A stretch of 9,343 bases of DNA from Deltaproteobacteria bacterium (GTDB lineage: Bacteria; Desulfobacterota; Desulfobacteria; Desulfobacterales; B30-G6), in the NCBI GenBank assembly GCA_003647375.1, contig QMMS01000179.1, positions 1 to 9,343 of the forward strand, given 5' to 3'. The notes under the pieces were generated by a model. The model worked only from the letters and a program-made list of their open reading frames with translations, did no database searches and was not told the DNA's origin. Both the position numbers and the translations under genes were made by a program. Positions 1 through 9,343 of this stretch are shown here, piece by piece (position 1 is the first letter of the stretch; the number at the start of each line of letters is the position of its first letter).

Positions 1-3414
<3,414 letters not shown>

Positions 3415-3416
<2 letters not shown>

Positions 3417-3479
3417 AAAAAAATAACTAAAAAGGGCTACCCTGTTACCCAGGATAGCCCTTTTTAGTTATTTTTTTTT
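3415..3479. terminator. Bidirectional intrinsic terminator between convergent gyrB and KASIII-like gene
   Basis: Bases 3415-3444 pair with 3450-3479 around a 5-base loop (3445-3449). 29 of 30 positions are complementary, the exception being C3440 opposite A3454. The GC-rich core GGGCTA/TAGCCC is flanked by nine A on the left and nine T on the right, so either strand yields a hairpin followed by a U-tract. The outer arms contain the gyrB TAA (3414-3416, partly) and the TAA of the minus-strand gene (3478-3480, partly). The two convergent genes therefore share one terminator in a gap of about 60 bases. Confidence 0.95.
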
Positions 3480-4998
3480 AAAGGCGCTGCAGAAAAGAGC
3501 TGCGCGTCATACCCGCGCCCACGGAATCGGTGAGAATTGTTTTAGCAGACCGTAGTGCATCCAGGTTGCGGTTGATGGGAAGTCCATTGATGGTGTCCGG
3601 TTTGAGGGCACCTTTTGCCAGGTCATAGGGCAGTCGCTGCATACAGACCACCGAGCAGTTGCCCCTCTCGTGAATATTGGTAATCATTTTATTGGCCAGG
3701 TAGTCCACAACATCCTTTTTAAGGTCGGGCTGGCCGTTGGCCAACACTTTTTCCAGGGTCAAGGGGAGCATGGCAAAATTGGCCTGGTGTTCGATCAGAA
3801 GGTCCAATGTTTGCATTGCAAGATTGTTGCCGCCAAGCAAGTCGTCCATATGAGTGCGTGCGCCGCGTGTGGCATAGAGAAAAACACCCTTGCCATTCAT
3901 TTCGCCAAACAACTCACCATCACGGGAGACAGCTTGAATATAATCGGCAAAACAGCCATGGGTTCTGGTGCGGGCATCGACGATGCCTTTGTCCGGCCGT
4001 GTAAATTGATAAGATCCCCCCTTGTGGACCACCACATCAACGGAATAATCCGGACGGAGATAAACAGAGACCATATTCCTTTGTTTTCCAGACCGTATGT
4101 AGGCCAGGGCAACGGATTTCACAAGCTCGGGATCATCGCCAAGGGTATTGATATCAAAAGCAAAAGAATCCACAAGGCTGTCATACATGTCCAGAAGACG
4201 CTTGAAGCCGGTTGCCTCGGCAGCCTGTTCTGCATGCATCTGTTGAACCAGGCAGTGCTGCAACCGGGCTGCAATGGCAGGAACCCGGTGGGGAAGGCTC
4301 CCCAGCTTATTGTCTAAAATGATGCCGTCAATTTTATCCTTTCCGTTCAGATTATAGATGACCTCTGCCAGGTGGTTGGTGAAATCCGTCCTCAGGGACC
4401 CCTGGAATGTCCTGGTTTCAATATCCTTTTCCGGGAGATCCAGGCTGCAGGTCGTTTCAAGGGCTGTGGCCAGGGAATCGTCCCCGAAGATGATGTTGGA
4501 CGTGTTCAGGGGTTTGAAGGCCTTACAGCGATGAATGTTTTCCGCCCCCACAACGATGGAGATGTCGCCTTTCTGCAGGATGCCGGTCAGGGAAAGCATT
4601 AAAATAAGTTCAACAGAAACATTGTAGCCCGGGCACCCGGCATACAGATCAAAGGCCGTGGCCGCCGGGCACTTGTCTTTGACGATGCCAAACGGATAAC
4701 GAATCAGAGGCCCCGGGTCGAACTTGTCGTCTCCCACATTGGTGGCCCCGATAATGACTTTAACCCGTGCCGGATCAATATCATTGTTGTCCATGAGGTT
4801 TTCAAGGGCAATGGTACCGATTCTGACATCCTGGGGAGCCACTACGCGGGTTCGGATGCCGATGCGTTCTTCGATGGTTTTATGGGTTACCGGAATGTTG
4901 CCTTTGAAGAACATGCCTTTATTTTCATACATGGTGTTGTCGGTTAGGGTACCGCCGTTCCATGCGCCATAACCCAGGATCTGCAGAGCGGAGTTCAT
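3478..4998 (-). CDS. Enlarged beta-ketoacyl-ACP synthase III (FabH)-like thiolase-fold protein
   Basis: FabH-type enzymes condense an acyl-CoA with malonyl-ACP, or carry out related acyl transfers, through a Cys-His-Asn active site. This 506-residue protein has an N-terminal GYG strand, an IEERIGIRTR segment like FabH TRTGIRER, AFDLYAGC with nucleophile Cys122, and NIIFGDDSLATAL matching the FabH IIFGDGAGA region. Further on are MNGKGVFLYATR (FabH NEVFKVAV region), IEHQAN (His404) and GNCSVV (Asn447). All three catalytic residues are therefore present. FabH is normally about 320 residues. The excess is mainly an insert between roughly residues 200 and 330, with shorter additions before Asn447 and near the C-terminus. 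Insert residues 223-316 look like a degenerate second KAS N-half in which the Cys position is Gly287. The AAGGAG ribosome site (complement of 5010-5015) is 11 bases from ATG, a rather long spacing. The gene is convergent with gyrB and divergent from the thymidylate synthase gene. The fold is confident; substrate and pathway are unknown. Confidence 0.85.
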   Translation of the reverse strand: MNSALQILGYGAWNGGTLTDNTMYENKGMFFKGNIPVTHKTIEERIGIRTRVVAPQDVRIGTIALENLMDNNDIDPARVKVIIGATNVGDDKFDPGPLIRYPFGIVKDKCPAATAFDLYAGCPGYNVSVELILMLSLTGILQKGDISIVVGAENIHRCKAFKPLNTSNIIFGDDSLATALETTCSLDLPEKDIETRTFQGSLRTDFTNHLAEVIYNLNGKDKIDGIILDNKLGSLPHRVPAIAARLQHCLVQQMHAEQAAEATGFKRLLDMYDSLVDSFAFDINTLGDDPELVKSVALAYIRSGKQRNMVSVYLRPDYSVDVVVHKGGSYQFTRPDKGIVDARTRTHGCFADYIQAVSRDGELFGEMNGKGVFLYATRGARTHMDDLLGGNNLAMQTLDLLIEHQANFAMLPLTLEKVLANGQPDLKKDVVDYLANKMITNIHERGNCSVVCMQRLPYDLAKGALKPDTINGLPINRNLDALRSAKTILTDSVGAGMTRSSFLQRL

Positions 4999-5131
4999 CG
5001 GGGGTTACTCTCCTTGGTGAAAAATTGTTATTGATTATGAATAAGACAAATGGGATGAAGAATCAAAGGTCTTTAAGCAAAATTCACCAAGAGTTTTGTA
5101 AAAAAAATGTAAAACCCTCAAGGAGAACCAA
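4999..5131. promoter_or_regulatory. AT-rich divergent regulatory region with 9-bp inverted repeat
   Basis: This 133-base gap separates the divergent KASIII-like and thymidylate synthase genes and should hold promoters for both. CTTGGTGAA at 5013-5021 and TTCACCAAG at 5083-5091 form a perfect 9-bp inverted repeat about 70 bases apart centre to centre. The left copy overlaps the minus-gene ribosome site. A possible minus-strand -10 box, CATAAT (complement of 5034-5039), lies between the arms without a convincing -35. No strong plus-strand promoter was seen. Regulatory function is inferred from position only. Confidence 0.4.
5120..5125 (+). promoter_or_regulatory. Ribosome binding site deciding the TTG start of the thymidylate synthase gene
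   Basis: AAGGAG lies six bases before TTG at 5132, an ideal Shine-Dalgarno spacing. The ATG at 5107 is followed directly by TAA, so it cannot start the gene. The first ATG codon in frame comes only later inside conserved coding sequence. Confidence 0.85.
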
Positions 5132-5923
5132 TTGAAGATACATTCAATCGAAGCGCGGGACCTGCCGGATCTGTGGTTCCAGGCGGTGCACGACATTCTG
5201 GATGCCGGCCGGCGGTTTACCATCGACCGTGGGTCCTATGCCGGGCAGACACGGTTGGAATATGATTATTTTTGTGGACACGTGATTCATCCCTATACCA
5301 TGCCCCTCATACCGGACATTCCGCCCTCCCTGGGTATCCCCAATCCCGTTGAAGAGGCCTATCTTTATGGAGGAGATGGATATGAACGGTCCTATATCGA
5401 GTATTTGATGACCGGGCATAAGGAACCAGGGGAGTCTTATACCTATGGCGAACGCCTGAGCCGGGCCCCGATTACGGGGAACAAAATTGACTGGTGGCAG
5501 ACAGACAACCAGGAGATCATTGACAAGCGTGACGTGGATGGGAAAATTGTTTTCGAAGAGGACGGAACCCTTTATCTCAACCAGATCGAGTGGGTGATCG
5601 ACACTTACAGGCGTTTCGGACACCGCAACAACCAGATGGTTTTGCAGGTAGCCCATCCATCGGACATCACCCTTTTGGACCCCCCCTGCCTGCGGTCCAT
5701 TGACACGCGCATCCAGGACGGGCAGCTTAACATTGTGGTCTATTTTCGGTCCTGGGACCTGTGGGGCGGCTTACCGGCAAACCTGGCCGGCATCCAGAAC
5801 CTGAAGAGCTATATGGCAGCGGAGATCGGCGTGGATGACGGCGAGATGCTCGTGGAGAGCAAGGGGTTGCACCTCTATGGCTATGCCGAGGACCTGGCCA
5901 AACTGCGCTGTCTCCGCGAATAA
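5132..5923 (+). CDS. thyA: Thymidylate synthase, ThyA fold, resembling the archaeal type
   Basis: Thymidylate synthase makes dTMP from dUMP using methylene-tetrahydrofolate. The 263-residue product shows the ThyA active site with E. coli spacing: Cys186 in DPPC (E. coli Cys146), Arg206-Ser207 in YFRSWD (Arg166-Ser167), Asp209 (Asp169), Asn217 in LPANLAG (Asn177), and His247/Tyr249 in LHLYGY (His207/Tyr209). The intervals Cys-Arg 20, Arg-Asn 11 and Asn-His 30 are identical. Asn217 favours dUMP; the related dCMP hydroxymethylases have Asp at this position. The N-terminal half diverges strongly from bacterial ThyA (YGERL at 105-109 may be the YGKQW equivalent) and recalls the archaeal family, with an extra segment around residues 118-150. 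The start is TTG with a strong AAGGAG site. The gene stands alone between a divergent and a convergent neighbour. A different pyrimidine C5 modification cannot be fully excluded, but canonical TS is the simplest reading. Confidence 0.88.
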   Translation: MKIHSIEARDLPDLWFQAVHDILDAGRRFTIDRGSYAGQTRLEYDYFCGHVIHPYTMPLIPDIPPSLGIPNPVEEAYLYGGDGYERSYIEYLMTGHKEPGESYTYGERLSRAPITGNKIDWWQTDNQEIIDKRDVDGKIVFEEDGTLYLNQIEWVIDTYRRFGHRNNQMVLQVAHPSDITLLDPPCLRSIDTRIQDGQLNIVVYFRSWDLWGGLPANLAGIQNLKSYMAAEIGVDDGEMLVESKGLHLYGYAEDLAKLRCLRE

Positions 5924-5961
5924 AAAATGCAGGCATTTTTTATGAAACGCGGCTTCGCCGC
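5922..5961. terminator. Putative bidirectional terminator between thymidylate synthase and asnS
   Basis: AAAAAATG (5922-5929) pairs with CATTTTTT (5934-5941) around a CAGG loop, giving an A/T-symmetric hairpin usable from both strands. Next to it GCGGC (5949-5953) pairs with GCCGC (5957-5961) around TTC, touching the asnS TAG stop. On the minus strand the GC hairpin comes first and the AT hairpin with its U-run follows. The stems are short and weak individually, so termination efficiency is uncertain. Confidence 0.45.
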
Positions 5962-7346
5962 TAAAACTCTATGCTGTTGGGCGTCCTGGGAAACGGGATC
6001 ACGTCCCGAATGTTGGATACCCCGGTGAGCAGCATCAACAGGCGTTCAAACCCCAAACCAAAGCCGCTGTGGGGAACGGAGCCGAAGCGGCGGGAGTCCA
6101 GATACCACCAGTACGTGTCTTTGGAAAGCGCGGTTTCCGCAATGCGTTGCTCGAGGACGGAAAGGCGTTCTTCCCGCTGGGACCCGCCGATAATTTCACC
6201 GATTTTGGGGACCAGAACATCCATGGCAGCCACCGTCTCGCCGTCGTCATTGAGCCGCATGTAAAACGCCTTGATATCCTTGGGGTAATCATAAATTATC
6301 ACCGGTTTTTTAAAGTGTTCTTCTGTCAGATAGCGCTCATGCTCGGATTGCAGATCCATCCCTTTCTTGATTTTGAATTCAAATTTTTTATTGGAGTGTT
6401 TCAGGATGTCAACTGCCTCCAAATAGGGTAACCTGACAAACGAAGAATTGATAATTCCCTCAAGGGTTTTCATCAGGCTTTTATCCACAAACCGGGCAAA
6501 AAGCTCGATGTCTTCTTTGCAGTTCTGCAGGATGGTGCCACAGAGGTCCTGAATCATCTCCTCCCCGAGATCCATGTTCCCCTCCAGGTCGCAGAAGGCC
6601 ATTTCCGGTTCAACCATCCAGAATTCGGCAACGTGCCGGCTGGTGTTGGAGTTTTCCGCCCGGAAGGTGGGGCCAAAGGTGTACACATCTCCCAGGGACA
6701 GGGCGAACATTTCAACAGCAAGCTGTCCCGAGACGGTCAACCCAGCTTCTTTGCCGAAAAAATCATTGAGATAATCGGGTTTGCCATCCTTCAGCGGCAG
6801 GTTGTCAAGGGGCATGGTGGTGACCCGGAACAGTTCACCGGCGCCCTCGCAATCCGATGAGGTGATGATGGGGGTGTGGATATAGCGAAAGTCCCGTTGT
6901 TTGAAGAAATGGTGAATGGCATAGGATAATTCGGAGCGAATACGGAAGATAGCCCCATATTTATTGGTCCGAGGCCGGAGGTGGGCGATGCTTCTTAAAA
7001 ACTTGTCGCTGTGCCGTTTTTTCTGTAGGGGGAAATCCTCCGGTGCCATGTGGATAAGGTTCACCTGGGTGGCAATGAGCTCCCAGTGTTGCCCCTTGCC
7101 TTGGGAAGCCACCAGCTTGCCCTGTATGGAAACGGCCGAGCCGGTGGTGATTTTTTTGACGTCTTCGTAGTTGCCCAGGGAGCCGTCGGCAACCACCTGA
7201 ATGTTTTTGAGACAGGATCCGTCGTTGACTTCGATAAAGGAAAATGTTTTCGAGTCCCGGCGCGTTCGCACCCAACCCTTGACCAGCACATCATCTATAG
7301 GTTCCGGCGAATTTAATAGGGTATTGATTTTAGTTCGTTTTGCCAT
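5961..7346 (-). CDS. asnS: Asparaginyl-tRNA synthetase (class II)
   Basis: AsnRS attaches asparagine to tRNA-Asn in the cytoplasm. The 461-residue product is close to the 466 of E. coli AsnS. An N-terminal OB-fold anticodon-binding domain (about 20-100) includes VKGWVRTRR and [10 protein letters not shown]. The class IIb catalytic core follows. Motif 1 lies around residues 133-160, motif 2 includes [15 protein letters not shown] (from about 229), and motif 3 is [11 protein letters not shown] (428-438). The motif 2 wording [11 protein letters not shown] and the [11 protein letters not shown] tail indicate AsnRS rather than AspRS. The frame continues 17 codons upstream to 7397. I chose the ATG at 7346 because it gives the family N-terminus (MAKRTKIN) and has AGAGGA (complement of 7351-7356) just before it. 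The gene lies 98 bases downstream of the protease gene on the same strand and may be read through from it or have its own promoter. A dedicated AsnRS suggests that tRNA-Asn is charged directly here. Confidence 0.97.
   Translation of the reverse strand: MAKRTKINTLLNSPEPIDDVLVKGWVRTRRDSKTFSFIEVNDGSCLKNIQVVADGSLGNYEDVKKITTGSAVSIQGKLVASQGKGQHWELIATQVNLIHMAPEDFPLQKKRHSDKFLRSIAHLRPRTNKYGAIFRIRSELSYAIHHFFKQRDFRYIHTPIITSSDCEGAGELFRVTTMPLDNLPLKDGKPDYLNDFFGKEAGLTVSGQLAVEMFALSLGDVYTFGPTFRAENSNTSRHVAEFWMVEPEMAFCDLEGNMDLGEEMIQDLCGTILQNCKEDIELFARFVDKSLMKTLEGIINSSFVRLPYLEAVDILKHSNKKFEFKIKKGMDLQSEHERYLTEEHFKKPVIIYDYPKDIKAFYMRLNDDGETVAAMDVLVPKIGEIIGGSQREERLSVLEQRIAETALSKDTYWWYLDSRRFGSVPHSGFGLGFERLLMLLTGVSNIRDVIPFPRTPNSIEF
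6481..6489 (+). promoter_or_regulatory. Exact DnaA-box sequence TTATCCACA inside asnS
   Basis: The nine bases equal the high-affinity E. coli DnaA box. They lie in asnS codons for Val-Asp-Lys, so chance plus coding constraint is possible. See the paired match at 7049-7057. Confidence 0.3.
7049..7057 (-). promoter_or_regulatory. Exact DnaA-box sequence (TGTGGATAA on plus strand) inside asnS
   Basis: This is the reverse complement of TTATCCACA, again inside asnS coding sequence (Ile-His-Met). A near match, TGTGGATAT, lies at 6875-6883. The function is unproven; DnaA titration or a relic origin element are possibilities given the nearby dnaN-gyrB genes. Confidence 0.3.
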
Positions 7347-7403
7347 TCTATCCTCTGCTGAATTCAATAAATTAAGAAAGCATAGGTTACCAATCAATAT
7401 TAA

Positions 7404-7431
7404 ATGTTCGGTATGCTCTTTCGCCGAACAT
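7404..7431. repeat. 8-bp-arm inverted repeat between the htrA-type gene and asnS
   Basis: ATGTTCGG (7404-7411) and CCGAACAT (7424-7431) are perfect inverted copies around a 12-base loop. The repeat sits just beyond the protease stop and about 60 bases before the asnS start. On the minus strand the hairpin is followed by TTTAATATT, a poor U-tract, so it could be a weak terminator, an RNA-stabilising 3' hairpin, or an operator for asnS. No clear asnS promoter was identified in this 98-base spacer. Confidence 0.5.
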
Positions 7432-7444
7432 CTCCCAAAAGAAT

Positions 7445-8833
7445 TTAGAGTTTGACACTGATGTAGTACCCCTGTTCTCCACGCTGAATCAGGAGAACGA
7501 CGCTTTTTTTCTGGCGGCAGCGGATCATCGCCTTTTTGAAATCATCGAGTGTTTCAATGTTGAAATCATCCATCTGGCGGATGACATCGCCCGGTTCAAC
7601 GCCGATTTTGGCCAGGTACGCCTGGGGCAACACTTCCGACACCACGACCCCCTTTTGGGTATTGATTCTGAATGTTTTGCGGTTTTTTGAAGACAGGGGT
7701 TCAATCCGGACACCGAGCAGGTTGTGGGCGAGGTCCAGGGCGCGCTCCTCTGGATAAACCTGGGTTTTCAAGGCAACGGTTCGTTTTTTTCCTCTACGCA
7801 GGACGGTGATGTGGATGGTGGTGTCCACCGGATAATCCCGCAGGCTCTGGTTGAAGCTCGAAACCGAAGAAATCGGCCTTTTTTCGATGGCCAGCAGGAC
7901 ATCCTCTTTTTTAATGCCGGACCGGCTGGCCGGACTGGCTGCCTCGACCGCTTTGACAAGCAGGCCTTTTTCTCCCGGAATTTTCATGTATCGGGCTAGG
8001 TCCGGATCCAGATTTTGCAGCAGGAGGCCGGTCCAGGAGAGCACCACCTCGCCATACTGAATCAAATCGGTGATAATGCGCCGGGCCTTGTTGATCGGAA
8101 TGGCGAAACCGATTCCCTGGGCTTTGGCATATATGGCCGTGTTGATGCCGATCAAATCACCATTTACGTTGAGCAACGGCCCCCCGCTGTTGCCCGGGTT
8201 GATCGAGGCGTCGGTCTGAATGAAGTCGTGGTAGATGGTGTCGTTCGATCGGATGCTGCGGTTGAGGGCGCTGATGACCCCGGTGGTAACCGTGTGGGAG
8301 AAACCGAAAGGGTTGCCGATGGCGATGACGGTTTCACCGATCATGAGGTCGTCGGAGCGGCCCATTTCAATTGCCGGCAGGTCCTCATCGGGTTTGATAC
8401 GCAGTACTGCCAGGTCGGAATCCGGATCAGCGCCTACCAGTTGGGCCTTGAATGTTCGTTCATCAAGAAGCACCACAGAGATGTCTTCGGCTTTGGCGAT
8501 AACGTGTGCATTGGTGAGGATAAACCCTCTTTTCCCGTCAATAATGACACCCGATCCTAGACTGGTTCTTTTGTCGCTCTGTCTGAACCCCGGATCAAAG
8601 AAGTCCTTGAAAAACGAATCGAAGAATGGGTTCATACCGAACCCTGAAAATGGATGGGATTGGTGAGGAATTTCATACTCGGAGCTGACATTGACGACAG
8701 CAGTGCTTACTTTTTCCACTGCACTTACGATAGCATCCCTGCGGTTGTATTCTGACCGGCCCAGGGCAGGCAGGCAAAGGGTTATAAAAAAAATGACAGC
8801 AATGATGTTTGTGAGCTTGATGTGTTTAACCAT
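7445..8833 (-). CDS. htrA: Periplasmic HtrA/DegP-family (Do) serine protease with two PDZ domains
   Basis: HtrA proteins degrade or refold damaged envelope proteins. From the ATG at 8833 the product has 462 residues. It starts with a Sec signal peptide: a lysine-containing start (MVKHIK), a hydrophobic core [14 protein letters not shown], and probable cleavage after Ala-Leu-Gly at residue 25. Cys20 is not in a lipobox. The trypsin-like domain carries His110 (TNAHV), Asp140 (DSDLAVL) and Ser216 (NPGNSGGP). Their spacing of 30 and 76 closely matches DegP. A Phe-rich LA-loop segment ([14 protein letters not shown]) precedes it. PDZ1 spans about 267-359 and PDZ2 about 369-459, the latter with [12 protein letters not shown]. 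Two PDZ domains indicate the DegP/DegQ class rather than DegS. The frame extends 46 codons upstream to 8971, but that extension would hide the signal peptide and run into the divergent gene at 8923. The ribosome site before 8833 is weak (AGG only). Which Do paralogue this is cannot be decided. Confidence 0.94.
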   Translation of the reverse strand: MVKHIKLTNIIAVIFFITLCLPALGRSEYNRRDAIVSAVEKVSTAVVNVSSEYEIPHQSHPFSGFGMNPFFDSFFKDFFDPGFRQSDKRTSLGSGVIIDGKRGFILTNAHVIAKAEDISVVLLDERTFKAQLVGADPDSDLAVLRIKPDEDLPAIEMGRSDDLMIGETVIAIGNPFGFSHTVTTGVISALNRSIRSNDTIYHDFIQTDASINPGNSGGPLLNVNGDLIGINTAIYAKAQGIGFAIPINKARRIITDLIQYGEVVLSWTGLLLQNLDPDLARYMKIPGEKGLLVKAVEAASPASRSGIKKEDVLLAIEKRPISSVSSFNQSLRDYPVDTTIHITVLRRGKKRTVALKTQVYPEERALDLAHNLLGVRIEPLSSKNRKTFRINTQKGVVVSEVLPQAYLAKIGVEPGDVIRQMDDFNIETLDDFKKAMIRCRQKKSVVLLIQRGEQGYYISVKL

Positions 8834-8863
8834 AAGAGATAACCTGCAATAGACACCATGACG

Positions 8864-8892
8864 TTGAGTACGGAAATACCGTAAAATGTAAT
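8864..8892 (+). promoter_or_regulatory. Candidate sigma-70 promoter for the radical SAM gene
   Basis: TTGAGT (8864-8869) and TGTAAT (8887-8892) are separated by 17 bases and match the -35 and -10 consensus at 4/6 and 5/6. Transcription would start near 8899, leaving a leader of about 24 bases before the ATG at 8923. The spacer holds the inverted repeat TACGG-AAATA-CCGTA (8869-8883). Confidence 0.5.
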
Positions 8893-8905
8893 CGTGGACC
8901 ACGAT
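8891..8905. repeat. 15-base palindrome at the predicted start of radical SAM gene transcription (operator candidate)
   Basis: ATCGTGG-A-CCACGAT is a perfect 7-bp-arm palindrome with one central base. It overlaps the end of the candidate -10 box and the predicted start site, a typical place for a repressor site. It is immediately followed by a smaller repeat, CGAT-ATT-ATCG (8902-8912). Confidence 0.45.
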
Positions 8906-8914
8906 ATTATCGTT

Positions 8915-8943
8915 GATATAACATGACACCAAAAAGCATTCAA
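8915..8943 (-). promoter_or_regulatory. Weak candidate promoter for the HtrA-type protease gene
   Basis: On the minus strand TTGAAT (8943-8938) is followed after 17 bases by TATATC (8920-8915), each a 4/6 consensus match. This would overlap the start of the divergent radical SAM gene and give a leader of about 75 bases. The support is positional and weak. Confidence 0.25.
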
Positions 8944-9343
8944 GATTTCTTACCCCTGGTGGAGCGGCCAAGCCGCTACCTGGGCAGCGAAATTAACACG
9001 ATCCGTAAGGATCTGTCGAAAACAGCCCTAAGGTTTGCACTTGCATTTCCTGATCTTTATGAAATAGGAACCTCTCATTTCGGTATTCAGATTTTATATC
9101 AGGTTTTGAACGGGCATCCTGATATCGCCGCAGAAAGGGTGTTTGCCCCAGCCGAAGACGTGGAGGCGCGGCTGCGTTTGTCCAAGATACCCCTTACTAG
9201 TCTCGAAACCCATACGCCCCTGAAAAAATTCGATATTATTGGTTTCAGCCTGTTGTATGAACTGGACTACACCAATATTTTGACCATATTGGATCTGGCC
9301 GGGATACCCTTTTTCACCCGGGACCGGGGTCCGGCGTTTCCCC
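8923..9343 (+). CDS. N-terminal part of a TIGR03960-type B12-binding/radical SAM protein, cut by window edge
   Basis: The frame is open from ATG 8923 to the last base, giving 140 complete codons with no stop. The TGA at 8914-8916 in the same frame makes this ATG the first possible ATG start. The translation contains LPLVERPSRYLGSE (about 10-23), FALAFPDLYEIG, a VFAPAEDVEARLR segment and DIIGFSLLYELDYTN. I recognise this pattern as the N-terminus of the TIGR03960 family, a cobalamin-binding-domain radical SAM protein of unknown reaction often linked to a DUF2344 (TIGR03936) domain. The radical SAM CxxxCxxC motif should lie further downstream and is not visible. No clear Shine-Dalgarno sequence precedes the start. 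The gene is divergent from the protease gene across 89 bases, with a plausible promoter and palindromes. Family assignment is from memory of the conserved N-terminus; the substrate is unknown. Confidence 0.82.
   Translation, partial: MTPKSIQDFLPLVERPSRYLGSEINTIRKDLSKTALRFALAFPDLYEIGTSHFGIQILYQVLNGHPDIAAERVFAPAEDVEARLRLSKIPLTSLETHTPLKKFDIIGFSLLYELDYTNILTILDLAGIPFFTRDRGPAFP

Noticed and set aside
3670..4317. 215-codon open frame on the plus strand inside the KASIII-like gene
   Set aside because: It lies antisense to a gene with clear catalytic motifs, shows no recognisable domain, and is explained by the strand's base composition.
5144..5656. 170-codon open frame antisense to the thymidylate synthase gene
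   Set aside because: The sense frame has the complete TS active site with exact spacing; the antisense frame has no motif or ribosome site of note.
7360..7395. Promoter for asnS (minus strand TTGATT with TAATTT at 17 bases)
   Set aside because: The -10 matches the consensus at only three of six positions; alternatives have poor spacing, so no promoter is called.
7347..7397. 17-residue N-terminal extension of AsnRS
   Set aside because: AsnRS normally begins close to the OB fold; the ATG at 7346 has a good ribosome site and family-like start.
7404..7431. LexA/SOS box in the hairpin before asnS
   Set aside because: The GTTC and GAAC elements are in the opposite order and spacing from the known CGAAC-N4-GTTC and GTTC-N7-GTTC boxes.
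8015..8560. 181-codon open frame antisense to the protease gene
   Set aside because: It mirrors the trypsin-like domain coding sequence and has no recognisable protein features.
8773..8776. Cys20 in the protease signal peptide as a lipoprotein lipobox
   Set aside because: The preceding residue is Leu, not Gly/Ala/Ser, and a normal Ala-Leu-Gly cleavage site follows.
8834..8971. 46-residue N-terminal extension of the HtrA-type protease
   Set aside because: It would bury the signal peptide inside the protein and overlap the start of the divergent radical SAM gene.

Overview
The window reads as a bacterial chromosomal segment close to a replication origin, because it opens inside dnaN (sliding clamp), which runs straight into gyrB. 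My best guess at the lineage is a Gram-negative of the Desulfobacterota (former Deltaproteobacteria). The reasons are a long GyrB with the Gram-negative-type insert, a periplasmic two-PDZ HtrA protease, a thymidylate synthase resembling the short archaeal type, a TIGR03960-type radical SAM protein, and a dnaN-gyrB junction without recF. This assignment is inference and only moderately secure.

Layout: (1) 1-3416, plus strand: 3' part of dnaN, then gyrB, overlapping by one base. (2) 3415-3479: a very long, almost perfect inverted repeat, a shared terminator between convergent genes. (3) 3478-4998, minus strand: a 506-residue beta-ketoacyl-ACP synthase III (FabH)-like protein, about 180 residues longer than normal FabH. 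(4) 4999-5131: AT-rich divergent intergenic region. (5) 5132-5923, plus strand: a ThyA-fold thymidylate synthase starting at TTG. (6) 5922-5961: probable bidirectional terminator. (7) 5961-7346, minus: asnS. (8) 7347-7444: spacer holding an 8-bp-arm hairpin. (9) 7445-8833, minus: exported HtrA/DegP-family protease. (10) 8834-8922: divergent promoter region with stacked palindromes. (11) 8923 to the window end, plus: N-terminus of a TIGR03960-type radical SAM/B12-binding protein, cut by the edge.

Most genes are housekeeping: replication clamp and gyrase, dTMP synthesis, tRNA-Asn charging, and envelope protein quality control. I see no mobile element, CRISPR array, tRNA or rRNA. The least ordinary gene is the enlarged KASIII-like enzyme. 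It keeps the Cys-His-Asn catalytic set but carries an extra segment that itself looks like a degenerate copy of the KASIII N-terminal half. It is transcribed divergently from the thymidylate synthase across a region flanked by a 9-bp inverted repeat. Secondary points of interest are two exact DnaA boxes inside asnS and three small inverted repeats over the radical SAM promoter.
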